Shown here one piece after another: positions 34,233 to 43,090 of a stretch of DNA of 64,000 bases; position 1 is the stretch's first letter, and each line of letters starts with the position of its first letter. A program made the position numbers and the translations under genes. Source of the DNA: JAPWJZ01 sp965279315 (GTDB lineage: Bacteria; Pseudomonadota; Alphaproteobacteria; Micavibrionales; UBA2020); assembly GCA_965279315.1 (NCBI GenBank), contig OZ257145.1, positions 2,728,001-2,792,000 of the forward strand, given 5' to 3'. The notes below the pieces were generated by a model. That model saw nothing but the letters and a program-made list of their open reading frames with translations. It was not told where the DNA came from and made no database searches.

Positions 34233-35180
34233 ATGTACCATCTCGAATTCGAAAAGCCGGTCGTTGAACTTGAATCCAAAGTGCTGGAACTCCAGAACAT
34301 GGAAAAAGGCGGCGGCGTCAATCTTGCGGATGAAATTGCCCGCATCCAGGAAAAGGCCGAACGCATCCTGGTGCAGACCTATTCGAAACTGACCGCAGAT
34401 CAAAAAGTACAGGTCGCGCGCCACCCGAACCGCCCCCACTTCGTCGATTACACGCGCCGCCTGATCCAGGATTTCACGCCGCTCGCCGGCGACCGCCTGT
34501 TCGGCGAAGACAACGCGCTGATGGGCGGCCTGGGCCGTTTCCGTGGCCAGTCCTGCGTCGTCATCGGACAGGAAAAAGGCGCCGACACCACGTCCCGCGT
34601 GAAGCACAATTTCGGCATGTCCCGCCCCGAAGGCTACCGCAAGGCACAACGCCTGATGGAAATGGCAACGCAATTCAGCCTGCCCATCCTGACGCTGGTC
34701 GATACCGCCGGCGCTTTCCCAGGCATCGAGGCGGAAGAACGCGGCCAGTCGGAAGCCATCGCGAAATCAATTGAATCCTGCCTGCGCGCAACCGTTCCCA
34801 TCGTTTCCGTCATCATCGGCGAAGGCGGCTCGGGCGGCGCGATTGCGATTGCGACCGCAGACCGCGTGATGATGCTGGAACATTCGATCTATTCCGTCAT
34901 TTCACCCGAAGGTTGCGCATCGATCCTGTGGCGCTCCGCCGAATTCGCCAAGGATGCCGCGCGCGCCCTGAAACTGACAGCGCAGGACCTGAAGCAGCTG
35001 GGCATCATCGACACCATCATTGAAGAACCCATGGGCGGCGCGCACCGCGATTCAGACCGCACGATGGATGTCGTCGGCGACTACATCGAAAACGCCCTCG
35101 CCGAGCTCTCCAAAATGGATGGCGCAACCTTGAAAATCCGCCGTCGCCAGAAATATCTGGAGATGGGGCATACGGTTTAA
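34233..35180 (+). CDS. accA: Acetyl-CoA carboxylase carboxyltransferase subunit alpha
   Basis: Alpha subunit of the carboxyltransferase that makes malonyl-CoA for fatty acid synthesis. ATG 34233 (MYHLEFEKPVVELE) is preferred over 34209 because GGAAGG lies just upstream and it matches the usual N-terminus. Family blocks are RHPNRPHFVDYT, GADTTSRVKHNFGMSRPEGY, LVDTAGAFPGIEAEERGQ and IGEGGSGGAIAIA. The 315 residues are normal. Its stop overlaps the end of the next, convergent gene by four bases. accD is not in the window. Confidence 0.96.
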   Translation: MYHLEFEKPVVELESKVLELQNMEKGGGVNLADEIARIQEKAERILVQTYSKLTADQKVQVARHPNRPHFVDYTRRLIQDFTPLAGDRLFGEDNALMGGLGRFRGQSCVVIGQEKGADTTSRVKHNFGMSRPEGYRKAQRLMEMATQFSLPILTLVDTAGAFPGIEAEERGQSEAIAKSIESCLRATVPIVSVIIGEGGSGGAIAIATADRVMMLEHSIYSVISPEGCASILWRSAEFAKDAARALKLTAQDLKQLGIIDTIIEEPMGGAHRDSDRTMDVVGDYIENALAELSKMDGATLKIRRRQKYLEMGHTV

Positions 35181-37222
35181 TTCGGCGCGTTTTCGGCTTT
35201 CGCCTCTTTCTTGCGCTGCCACCCGTCACGAATGGCATTGCCCGCCCTGTAAATCACCGGCTGCACATGCACGGCCCAGTTCATGACTCCTGCCACAATC
35301 GGGTGTTCGACGGCGGCTGCGGCGTAATAACGTTTATAGGTCGCACCGCTGGCATACGGGTTCGGCACGGCCTTGGGCAGCCAGAGCAGGAAGCATACAA
35401 AACAAGATGCCATGATAAATCTCACGATGCCCGGAGATACGCTGTATTTCATGACCTTGATGCGCCCCAGCGCGGCCGGCAGCAAAATGACGCCGCGCAT
35501 GATCGTCATCATCACAACGCTGAGCGACACGACAAGTGAAATGGTCGGGATATAAAGCGCCTTGACGTAGTCCTTGCCCGTTTCCATCTCGATCTCGTCA
35601 TCGGGATGCAGCTTGCGGTCTTTACGCAAGTCATCCAGCATCGCGGTCACAAGCTTCTGGTTACCGGGCACGACGTATTTCTTGAAAAACATTTCCTCCG
35701 TCATCAGCATCTGGTCGACAGGCGGCAGCGTGGTATCGACGCCGAGCGTCTTCATGAATTCTTCTTCGCCGAGACCGGGCGGCAGTTTCTTGCCGAATTT
35801 GCGGTTCCATTTGTCATCCGCCTGCTCGCGGATCATGGCGCTCACCTTGCGCTCGAAATCGGCGGGTTCGTATTCCCATGTGTCGGGCAGCGTGAAATCG
35901 GGCATGTTGAACCGCGTACGGACCGCCGCCTGCACACGCTCGTTCACCAGCTTTTTGGTCTTGGGGTGTTTCAGGAAGTCTTCTTTTTTATCGATGCTGG
36001 GCGGGTAACCGGCGGCCAGCGTGAAATCGCGGATCGCTTTTTTCTGCGCGGCGCGGATTTGCGGCGTGGCATCGATATCGGGGCAATTCTGGTCACGCGC
36101 GGCGCAGATGGCGTTGACCGTGCTGCCGACCGCCAATGCCTCCCGCATCGCCTGGGCGGCGATCACGGAAACGGTTTGTTCAAAATCATAAACCGCGCCG
36201 CGGTATTTTTTCCAACCCGCCTCCATCTCCGCATCGATTTCGGCGCTGGCCTGTTTGGATTGCTCGTCGAGCGTCGCCGGGTCGACCGCGTTTTGGTACA
36301 TCTCCGACGCTTTTTTGTAGGGATTGTAGTATTTGGCGTAGAATTGCGAGGTGATGTCCTTTTCGTATTTGTCGCGGGTCTTTTCGACCTTCTTCACATA
36401 GCTTTTGTACTGGTCCTGCGGCGAAAACCACACGCCCCGTATCGCGGCCGATTCCACGATTGAATCACGGTTCATTTCAAGGTCGCGCAGGATCGCATCC
36501 GGTTTCATCATCCACAGCGCGCTCACGATAATCCGCGCTGCCTTGAGATCTGGCGCACCCTGGTCATCCTTGCAGAGCTGCAGGTCGCCCAGCGTCAGCG
36601 CGCAATCCTCCAGCCCCGCCCGCAACATCAGCATATACCTTGCATTCTGGCGTTCCTCCCAGTCGGTGGTATCGACCACATAGCTTTCGATCAGCAGTTT
36701 CTGGCCCAGGAACATCGCGGGCCAGGCCAGAAGGATCAGGCAGATGATGATCTGCGGCCGCCAGCGCCCGGCGCTGGCCAGCACCATGAACAAGCCCAGC
36801 AGCGGCAGCACGCTGACCATCGTTTCAATCGGCTCCAGCCCCAGCGGCGCGGTGTAGCCGCTGGGCATCAGTTCCGGCACGCTGTGACGGAACACCATGA
36901 TGAAGGGAATGATGCAGACGGTCGCAATGCCGAAAAACAGCGCCCAGTCCTGCTTGCGCCGCAGACGAAATCCGGAAGACTGGAACAGCCCCAGCACCAG
37001 CAGCGTAAAGCCATAGGCCGAAACGGTACGCCCGAAATACTGCAGTTTATCCAACGCGTCGGGATCGGATTTGACGCTGCCCGCAACCTCCAGCAGTTTC
37101 ATGTTGAAGACGGCTTCCGCCACGATATAGACGACGCTGAGGACGAACAGGAAAAGGCCGAGCGGCGTAAAGAACGCGCGTTTCGCGGCGGCAGGCTTCG
37201 GGGTTTTCTTTTTGGCCTTCAT
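35177..37222 (-). CDS. Large polytopic membrane protein of unknown function (681 aa)
   Basis: After a Lys/Pro-rich start, four or five hydrophobic helices lie in residues 18-180 (LGLFLFVLSVVYIVAEAVF, LLVLGLFQ, ALFFGIATVCIIPFIMVF, IIICLILLAWPAMFL). A soluble, charged domain of about 350 residues follows, with coiled-coil character near YKSYVKKVEKTRDKYEKDI. Three more helices sit near the C-terminus. The soluble part has paired Cys residues (DCALTLGDLQLC, ICAARDQNCPD), hinting at a periplasmic location. No family is recognised. It converges on accA with a four-base overlap. Confidence 0.7.
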   Translation of the reverse strand: MKAKKKTPKPAAAKRAFFTPLGLFLFVLSVVYIVAEAVFNMKLLEVAGSVKSDPDALDKLQYFGRTVSAYGFTLLVLGLFQSSGFRLRRKQDWALFFGIATVCIIPFIMVFRHSVPELMPSGYTAPLGLEPIETMVSVLPLLGLFMVLASAGRWRPQIIICLILLAWPAMFLGQKLLIESYVVDTTDWEERQNARYMLMLRAGLEDCALTLGDLQLCKDDQGAPDLKAARIIVSALWMMKPDAILRDLEMNRDSIVESAAIRGVWFSPQDQYKSYVKKVEKTRDKYEKDITSQFYAKYYNPYKKASEMYQNAVDPATLDEQSKQASAEIDAEMEAGWKKYRGAVYDFEQTVSVIAAQAMREALAVGSTVNAICAARDQNCPDIDATPQIRAAQKKAIRDFTLAAGYPPSIDKKEDFLKHPKTKKLVNERVQAAVRTRFNMPDFTLPDTWEYEPADFERKVSAMIREQADDKWNRKFGKKLPPGLGEEEFMKTLGVDTTLPPVDQMLMTEEMFFKKYVVPGNQKLVTAMLDDLRKDRKLHPDDEIEMETGKDYVKALYIPTISLVVSLSVVMMTIMRGVILLPAALGRIKVMKYSVSPGIVRFIMASCFVCFLLWLPKAVPNPYASGATYKRYYAAAAVEHPIVAGVMNWAVHVQPVIYRAGNAIRDGWQRKKEAKAENAPN

Positions 37223-37255
37223 TCGCCCATTATATCATGGGGATGCAAAGCGGCT

Positions 37256-37606
37256 CTAGATGCTTTTGGCGTCCTTGAGGGCGATCCGTTTCTGGATAAG
37301 GCCGACCGGGCGGTTGGTTTTGGCGGCGGAGCGGAAATATTCCATGATAAAAACCCGCAACGCGCCCGTGAAAGACGCATCCGGGTGCTGCAATTCGGAA
37401 ACGGCGGAGCAGAGCGCGTGGATCGTGCAGCCCTGCATCATGGCCACTTCATCCAGGGCGTCCCACATTTCGGGTTCAAGACGGACGCTGGTACGGCGGC
37501 CGGCAATGCGCACGTTTTTGCTGATCAACCCGCCACCCAGCATGACCTGCGCCGCCGCTGCTTGCGGGGGAATGGGCTCATCCTGATGGGTGTCGTCCTT
37601 TATCAT
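37256..37606 (-). CDS. Ribbon-helix-helix domain protein (116 aa)
   Basis: The ATG at 37604-37606 (MIKDDTHQDEP) is preferred because AAAGG lies upstream; the frame extends to 37654. The C-terminal part carries an RHH_4-type domain: KNVRIAGRRTSVRLEPEMW forms the ribbon and helix A, followed by ALDEVAMMQGCTIHALCSAV. This domain is common in alphaproteobacterial proteins that may bind DNA. It is the upstream neighbour of the 681-residue membrane protein on the same strand, with a 33-base gap. Confidence 0.82.
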   Translation of the reverse strand: MIKDDTHQDEPIPPQAAAAQVMLGGGLISKNVRIAGRRTSVRLEPEMWDALDEVAMMQGCTIHALCSAVSELQHPDASFTGALRVFIMEYFRSAAKTNRPVGLIQKRIALKDAKSI

Positions 37607-37927
37607 CGCTGGCCTTTGCGTACACTTGTATGCAGCCGAGTTTGCCGCACACAACTAATAATTGCAATTAAAAACATCATAACAACATTAAATAGTATAA
37701 AACCACCTGCGCGTGGCAAATTCCGGAAAACAACTTGTGATTTCAGGGCTATGCAGCAGCTGGTTAACGCTACGGCATATTTTTTTCATGCCTTGATGCA
37801 AAAATTATGGCGGCATCCCCTGCCGTGCCCATGATAAAATGACGAAACGAACGATATCAGCATTCATGGCAGCGGTTTTCGGGCCCCCGCCTTGTTTTAA
37901 CAGCGATGCAAGGGTCATAACGTCCAG
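37607..37927. other. Divergent intergenic region between the RHH gene and the J-domain gene
   Basis: These 321 AT-rich bases hold no supported gene. They must carry promoters for both divergent transcripts. A TATAAAAC (near 37697) and a GATAAAAT (near 37832) are possible -10 elements, but no convincing -35 partner was seen. Confidence 0.35.
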
Positions 37928-38563
37928 ATGTGGGACTTCAAGATAAAACCTTTCGTCCGCGGTCGCGATAAGCTGACCGACAACCTGCCCGCGATCCGCA
38001 AGAATTGCGAGATCGGCGGCTGCGAACATTTGGGCGAATTCAAGGCGCCCAAATCCCGCTATGACCTGCGCGATTATTACTGGTTCTGCCTCGACCATGT
38101 GCGCGAATACAACGCGAACTGGGATTTCTTCAAGGGCATGGGACGCGCCGAAATCGAACATCATATGCAAAAGACCAGCGTCTGGGACCGCCCCACCTGG
38201 CGCATGACGCAGGCCGGGTTTAACGAGGAAAAAGCCCGCCAGAAAATCTATGAAGCCTTCACCAATGGCGAAAGCGTGTTCGGCGACTTTAACGGGCGCG
38301 GCGGCGATGGCGAAGAGCCGAAAGAGGCGCATATCGACATTGCCTCCATCCCGCACCCGACCGTGGAGGCGCTGGCCGTCATGGGTCTCGCCCCGCCCAT
38401 CGGGTGGGAAGAGGTCAAGACACGCTATAAAACGCTTGCCAAAAAATACCATCCGGATACCAATAAGGATGACGAAAAGGCCGAGGAGCAGTTGAAGAAA
38501 ATCAACTTGGCCTATTCAATTTTGAAGATTTCCTACCAACACTACATGAAACTGGACGAATAG
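37928..38563 (+). CDS. J-domain (DnaJ-like) co-chaperone (211 aa)
   Basis: The J domain is at the C-terminus (about residues 150-210): WEEVKTRYKTLAKKYHPDTNKDDEKAEEQL, where I split the run as WEEVKTRYKTLAKKYHPD then TNKDDEKAEEQL; the HPD motif activates DnaK. The N-terminal 130 residues hold CEIGGCEHLGEFKAPKS and an RDYYWFCLDHVREYN block typical of the alphaproteobacterial J protein next to cobS and cobT. It lacks zinc fingers and a client domain. The cobS start follows after three bases, so the two are co-transcribed. Confidence 0.88.
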   Translation: MWDFKIKPFVRGRDKLTDNLPAIRKNCEIGGCEHLGEFKAPKSRYDLRDYYWFCLDHVREYNANWDFFKGMGRAEIEHHMQKTSVWDRPTWRMTQAGFNEEKARQKIYEAFTNGESVFGDFNGRGGDGEEPKEAHIDIASIPHPTVEALAVMGLAPPIGWEEVKTRYKTLAKKYHPDTNKDDEKAEEQLKKINLAYSILKISYQHYMKLDE

Positions 38564-38566
38564 ATC

Positions 38567-39544
38567 ATGACCGCCGCCTCCTCTGCCGCCAAGCGCGTTC
38601 CCGACATCCAAGTCTCCGTCAAGCAGCTGTTCGGCATCGACGTCGATGACATGCAGGTTCCCGCCTTCTCGCAAAAGCAGGACAACGTGCCCGATGTGGA
38701 CGAGGCGTACCGGTTCGACAAGAACACCACACTCGCCATCCTCGCGGGTTTCGCGCATAACAAGCGCGTGATGGTGCAGGGCTATCACGGCACCGGCAAA
38801 TCGACGCATATCGAACAGGTGGCCGCGCGCCTCAACTGGCCGTGCATCCGCATCAACCTCGACAGCCATGTCAGCCGCATCGACCTGATCGGCAAAGACG
38901 CGATCACGCTGCGCGAAGGCAAGCAGGTGACTGAATTCAAGGAAGGCATCCTGCCTTGGGCCTTAAAAAACCCCGTCGCCATCGTGTTCGACGAATACGA
39001 CGCCGGCCGCCCCGACGTGATGTTCGTGATCCAGCGCGTGCTGGAGGCAGAAGGTAAACTGACGCTGCTCGACCAGAACGAAGTCATCCGCCCCCATGCG
39101 GCGTTCCGCATTTTTTCGACCACCAACACCGTCGGCCTCGGCGACACGACCGGCCTCTACCACGGCACGCAGCAGATCAACCAGGGCCAGATGGACCGCT
39201 GGAACATCGTGGCGACGCTGAACTACCTGTCCGCAGAATCCGAAGTCGAGATCGTCCTCGCCCGTGCGCCCGCCTACAAAACCGACGAAGGCCGCAAGAA
39301 AGTGGCCGCGATGGTGCGCATGGCGAACCTGACGCGCAAGGGCTTCATCGCGGGCGACCTGTCCACCGTCATGTCGCCCCGTACCGTCATTCACTGGGCG
39401 GAAAACACACAGATCCTCGGCGACCTCGATTTCGCCTTCACCCTCACCTTCCTCAACAAATGCGACGAGCTGGAAAAGACGATTGTGTCTGAATATTATC
39501 AGCGTTGCTTTGACCGGGCATTGGTGAAGGTGCGCGAGGATTAA
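38567..39544 (+). CDS. cobS: Cobaltochelatase subunit CobS-like AAA+ ATPase
   Basis: An MoxR-related AAA+ protein of 325 residues. Walker A is GYHGTGKST, Walker B is VFDEYD, and the sensor region is FRIFSTTNTVGLGDTTGLY. The N-terminal VSVKQLFGIDVDDMQVPAF is typical of CobS. With CobT it drives cobalt insertion by CobN in aerobic B12 synthesis. CobS/CobT homologues also occur in alphaproteobacteria without that pathway, and no cobN or other cob gene is visible here, so the true substrate is open. Confidence 0.92.
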   Translation: MTAASSAAKRVPDIQVSVKQLFGIDVDDMQVPAFSQKQDNVPDVDEAYRFDKNTTLAILAGFAHNKRVMVQGYHGTGKSTHIEQVAARLNWPCIRINLDSHVSRIDLIGKDAITLREGKQVTEFKEGILPWALKNPVAIVFDEYDAGRPDVMFVIQRVLEAEGKLTLLDQNEVIRPHAAFRIFSTTNTVGLGDTTGLYHGTQQINQGQMDRWNIVATLNYLSAESEVEIVLARAPAYKTDEGRKKVAAMVRMANLTRKGFIAGDLSTVMSPRTVIHWAENTQILGDLDFAFTLTFLNKCDELEKTIVSEYYQRCFDRALVKVRED

Positions 39545-39574
39545 TCAACCGTAAAAAATTATACGGGCGGCTGA

Positions 39575-40165
39575 ATGGAATTCCGCTTCAAAGACATTCC
39601 CGGCTATATTGTTCTGGGAGTCATAGCAGTGCTGCTCATGGCTGTTTGCGCCGTGAAATACATCTTTTTTAGCGCATTAGAAAAAAATAACTTCCACAAC
39701 TTCCAGATTTGCAGCATTCACGGGGGCGGGCCGCATATCCCCTCACTAGACTATCTGCCGAATGCTGAAAAGGGGTATGCTGATTACCAAGTACTCGTCG
39801 GCCAGTACTATCAAAAACAATACGAACGAATGATATTATCGGCCGGCGCAGCCCCTTCCGAAAACGCCAAAAGAAGCGACCCCGATTATTTGAAAGCGCT
39901 AGAATGGTATAAAAAAGCCGCCGAACAGGATGATATTGGGGGGCAGAAAACACTGGGGGCTTTTTATCTAAGCACAGACAACCCCACCGAAGCATATGTT
40001 TGGCTTCGCATCGCTGATGAAAACCCCAAAAAGCCAGTAGACCGCCTTTGTAAGACGGGCACAAATCTGCTTGCGGTGGCAAGTAACAGACTTACGGCTC
40101 AGGAAAAAGAAGAGGCCCTTAAGCAAGTGCAGGGAATTAAAGTCAGATTAAAAAAGCGTAATTGA
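39575..40165 (+). CDS. AT-rich Sel1-like membrane-anchored protein (196 aa)
   Basis: A single membrane helix at about residues 12-32 (VLGVIAVLLMAVCAVKYIFF) is followed by a soluble region with Sel1-like helices (YLKALEWYKKAAEQDDIGGQKT, split as YLKALEWYKKAAEQ and DDIGGQKT, then AYVWLRIADEN). Base composition is visibly more AT-rich than the flanking cob genes, and its codon use differs (many ATA, TTA and AAT). It separates cobS from cobT and looks like a later insertion. Function is unknown. Confidence 0.65.
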   Translation: MEFRFKDIPGYIVLGVIAVLLMAVCAVKYIFFSALEKNNFHNFQICSIHGGGPHIPSLDYLPNAEKGYADYQVLVGQYYQKQYERMILSAGAAPSENAKRSDPDYLKALEWYKKAAEQDDIGGQKTLGAFYLSTDNPTEAYVWLRIADENPKKPVDRLCKTGTNLLAVASNRLTAQEKEEALKQVQGIKVRLKKRN

Positions 40166-40188
40166 ATTATACACTTGGCTTCACTTTT

Positions 40189-40217
40189 TTGACATAAATA
40201 CCCAAGCGGCGTATAAT
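40189..40217 (+). promoter_or_regulatory. Perfect consensus sigma-70 promoter
   Basis: TTGACA (40189-40194), a 17-base spacer and TATAAT (40212-40217) match the consensus exactly. It faces the LPD7-like gene at 40278 and could also feed cobT. A perfect match is rare in this GC-rich genome and suggests strong or constitutive transcription. Confidence 0.8.
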
Positions 40218-40277
40218 AGTTTTTATACTCTGCGCCAGCTTTTCAGGCACAAACGCATTTTTACGCGGGTCATTCGC

Positions 40278-41015
40278 ATGCAGGACGGATCCACTTCTGT
40301 TGCAACGGTCGATGAACAGCAGCCCGCGCCGCCGGTATCGAATTTCGTGAAGCCGCCGGAGACAAAACCCGTAGAACCCAAAATCAACGCGATGGGCAGC
40401 CCCGACGAACGCCCTGTCCCTCCTGAACCGGAAGATGACAAAGCCAAAAGCAAGTTCGGCAGCACGGGCGGCATGGCGCGCCAACTGACGGTGCAGGAAA
40501 TGAACAACGCCCTGAACGTCGATGGCCTTGATGCCGGCAAGGTCAAGGTCGAGGAAGCATGGCTCACGAAAAACAAGGATGTCGAGCTGAAGCTAGGCAA
40601 CGGCGACAGCCTACTGGTCAGCCGCGATGCGGATGGCTATACCAGCATTCAGATACCACCGGGACAGGCGGCCAACGCGAAAACCATGGTCGCGATGGCA
40701 TCGATTGCGGAATCAAAGGGCTGGAAAGAAATTAACGTCAGGGGCGGCGACGAATTCCGCGCCATGTCGTATCACGCCATCACGCGGGCGGGGCTCAAGA
40801 TGATGAACCCGCCGGATGCCGCCGCGATCGAGGCCGTCCGTGAAAAATTCGACGCTCAGCTGCGCGAACCGGATATGCCGAAAGCGGATATCGAGGTAAA
40901 AACGGTCGTCGGCGGCAACAAACCGTCATCCCCGGCGCAAAAGGCGGACTCCCCCGAAAAACCGGAACCGCCCGAGAAGAAAAAGCGTCCGGCGGCGTCC
41001 GCGCTGCGCATGTAA
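40278..41015 (+). CDS. Protein with LPD7-like domain (245 aa)
   Basis: The first 75 residues are Pro-, Lys- and Glu-rich and likely disordered. The central part, DADGYTSIQIPPGQAANAK followed by SIAESKGWKEINVRGGDEF and the helix SYHAITRAGLKMMNPP, matches the LPD7-type domain (large polyvalent protein-associated domain 7) known from relaxases and phage or plasmid proteins. Here it stands alone. The C-terminus is again Lys/Pro/Glu-rich. ATG 40278 lacks a strong ribosome-binding site. It sits under a perfect promoter between cobS and cobT, which suggests horizontal origin; the role is unknown. Confidence 0.6.
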   Translation: MQDGSTSVATVDEQQPAPPVSNFVKPPETKPVEPKINAMGSPDERPVPPEPEDDKAKSKFGSTGGMARQLTVQEMNNALNVDGLDAGKVKVEEAWLTKNKDVELKLGNGDSLLVSRDADGYTSIQIPPGQAANAKTMVAMASIAESKGWKEINVRGGDEFRAMSYHAITRAGLKMMNPPDAAAIEAVREKFDAQLREPDMPKADIEVKTVVGGNKPSSPAQKADSPEKPEPPEKKKRPAASALRM

Positions 41016-41091
41016 CCCTGAAATCCATGCATTGAACTATTCCCGCGTTATTCCTATAGTTGGATAGCCTTTATTCGCGTGAGGAACGACC

Positions 41092-42942
41092 TTGTCCGAC
41101 AACAACGACCCCGTTGAAAATTTCAAGCACGCCACGCAATCGACTGCGCGGGCGCTGTCGGGGCGTGAAGATTTGGAAGTGACGTTCGGCGGGCATCTGG
41201 CGGAGATTTCCGGCCATTCGATCCGCCTGCCCGCTTTGCCGAAAATGATCGAGGATGGCGAAGCGTCATTGGTGCGCGGCATGGCCGATACCTTCGCCCT
41301 GAAACTGAATTACCATGACGCGGGCGTCCACCAGAAACTCTCTCCCGCCGATCCCCGCGCCCGCCTTGCCTATCAGGCGCTGGAGGATGCGCGGATCGAG
41401 GCTGTCGGCACCGAAATTTATCCCGGCGTATCGTCGAACATCGAGGCTGCGCTGCGCCACGAGGCGCGCCGCCAGAAACTGGAATACGTCAGCAACATGG
41501 AAGACGCGCCGCTGGCGGAGGCCTTGCGGTACATGGCGCGGGAATCCTTCACAGGCCGCAAACCGCCGAAGGAAGCGTCGAAAGTCATCAAGGTCTGGCA
41601 GAACTGGATCACGAAACATCTTGGCGATGACGGGCTGGAGGGGTTGAAAAAATCGCTCCACAGTCAGGAAGACTTCGCTAGGCTGGTGCATCACCTGATC
41701 GATAAAATGGAGATGCCGTCCACCCCCGCCGATATGCCGCCGTCGCCGCAGGAAGACGAAAGCCAGGAAGAAAAGAAAAGCGAAGGCGCAGAAAAGGCAG
41801 CAGAGCAGGACAGCGCCGCAAAATCCACGCCTCCGTCGGAAGTCACCGAAGACGCCGACAGCGGCGAACAGGCCGAAGCCGATGCCGAAAGCATGGCCGG
41901 CGAGGAAATGGAAGATCAGGATTTCGAGGACGCTGACGACAACGAGCAGGCGCGCAAAAACACCCCGCGCGACGGCAAAAACGCGCTCTACGGCGAATAC
42001 AAAATTTTCACCGCCCAGTTTGATGAAACCGTCGATGCCCGCGATTTGTGCGAGCCGGAGGAGTTGCAGAAACTCCGCAAGATGCTCGACAAGCAAATGA
42101 CGCATTTGCAGGGCGTCATCACGCGCCTTGCGAACAAGCTGCAGCGCAAATTACTGGCGCAGCAAACGCGATCGTGGCAGTTCGACCTTGAAGAAGGAAT
42201 CCTGGACAGCGCGCGCCTTTCCCGCGCTATTGCCAACCCCTATTGGCCTGTCAGCTATAAACAGGAAAGCGAAACCGATTTCCGCGACACCGTCGTCTCG
42301 CTGCTGATCGACAATTCCGGCTCCATGCGTGGCCGCCCCATCACGATTGCGGCGATGAGCACTGACATCCTTGCCCGCACGCTGGAGCGTTGCGGCGTGA
42401 AAGTCGAAATCCTCGGTTTCACGACGCGCGCGTGGAAAGGCGGCCTGTCGCGCGAACGCTGGCTGTCGGAAGGCAAGCCGCATACGCCGGGACGCCTCAA
42501 CGACCTGCGCCATATCGTGTATAAAGCCGCCGACAGCCCGTGGCGGCATGTGCGCGCGAACCTTGGCCTAATGCTGCGCGAAGGGTTGCTGAAGGAAAAC
42601 ATCGACGGCGAAGCATTGCTCTGGGCGTATCAGCGCCTGATGCACCGCCCCGAGCAGCGCAAGATCTTGATGGTGATTTCAGACGGTGCGCCGGTGGACG
42701 ATTCAACGCTCTCCGCCAATCAGGGCAACTACCTCGAAGAACACCTGCGCCGCGTGATCCATTTCATCGAGGACAAGACGCAGATCCAGCTGCTGGCCAT
42801 CGGTATCGGGCACGATGTGACCCGTTATTACAAACGCGCAGTGACGCTGGTGGATGCCGAGGAACTGGGCGGAGCGATCACCGAAAAACTGGCCGAATTG
42901 TTCGAGGAAAAACCCGCCAAAGGCAAAAAACGGGCGCATTAA
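41092..42942 (+). CDS. cobT: Cobaltochelatase subunit CobT-like VWA protein
   Basis: The start is TTG 41092 with GAGGA nearby. The N-terminal region (VENFKHATQSTARALSGRED) and the long acidic linker (about residues 210-300, mostly Glu, Asp, Ala and Gln) are typical of CobT. The C-terminal von Willebrand A domain contains the MIDAS motif DNSGSM, TTRAWKGG and VISDGAPVD. CobT pairs with CobS as the motor of a cobaltochelatase-like complex. The 616 residues fit the family. Two accessory genes separate it from cobS. Confidence 0.92.
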   Translation: MSDNNDPVENFKHATQSTARALSGREDLEVTFGGHLAEISGHSIRLPALPKMIEDGEASLVRGMADTFALKLNYHDAGVHQKLSPADPRARLAYQALEDARIEAVGTEIYPGVSSNIEAALRHEARRQKLEYVSNMEDAPLAEALRYMARESFTGRKPPKEASKVIKVWQNWITKHLGDDGLEGLKKSLHSQEDFARLVHHLIDKMEMPSTPADMPPSPQEDESQEEKKSEGAEKAAEQDSAAKSTPPSEVTEDADSGEQAEADAESMAGEEMEDQDFEDADDNEQARKNTPRDGKNALYGEYKIFTAQFDETVDARDLCEPEELQKLRKMLDKQMTHLQGVITRLANKLQRKLLAQQTRSWQFDLEEGILDSARLSRAIANPYWPVSYKQESETDFRDTVVSLLIDNSGSMRGRPITIAAMSTDILARTLERCGVKVEILGFTTRAWKGGLSRERWLSEGKPHTPGRLNDLRHIVYKAADSPWRHVRANLGLMLREGLLKENIDGEALLWAYQRLMHRPEQRKILMVISDGAPVDDSTLSANQGNYLEEHLRRVIHFIEDKTQIQLLAIGIGHDVTRYYKRAVTLVDAEELGGAITEKLAELFEEKPAKGKKRAH

Positions 42943-42978
42943 GACCCTGTTATTTTATTCCAAAATCCATTATTTTGG

Positions 42979-43077
42979 ATCATCCCGGCGCAGGCTGGGA
43001 TCCCGCGCGTCCAAGCGCGCATATTATAAATAGCAGGCCTTGTGGCCTGCGAGATGCCAGCCTTCGCTGGCATGACA
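42979..43077. repeat. REP/REPIN-like inverted element, locus A
   Basis: A REP-like unit at 42979-43004 (ATCATCCCGGCGCAGGCTGG then GATCCC) is followed by a spacer containing hairpins (GCAGGCC-TTGT-GGCCTGC at 43033-43050) and by an inverted unit at 43051-43077 (GAGATGCCAGCC then TTCGCTGGCATGACA). The inverted unit is an exact 27-base reverse complement of 48626-48652. The element fills most of the gap between cobT and hisS, with a further CCAAAA/TTTTGG hairpin at 42960-42978. Confidence 0.75.
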
Positions 43078-43090
43078 AGGGTAAAAAAGA

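Noticed and set aside
41092..42942. A complete B12-synthesis locus
   Set aside because: Only cobS and cobT are present; these occur widely in alphaproteobacteria that lack cobN, so the pathway is not implied.
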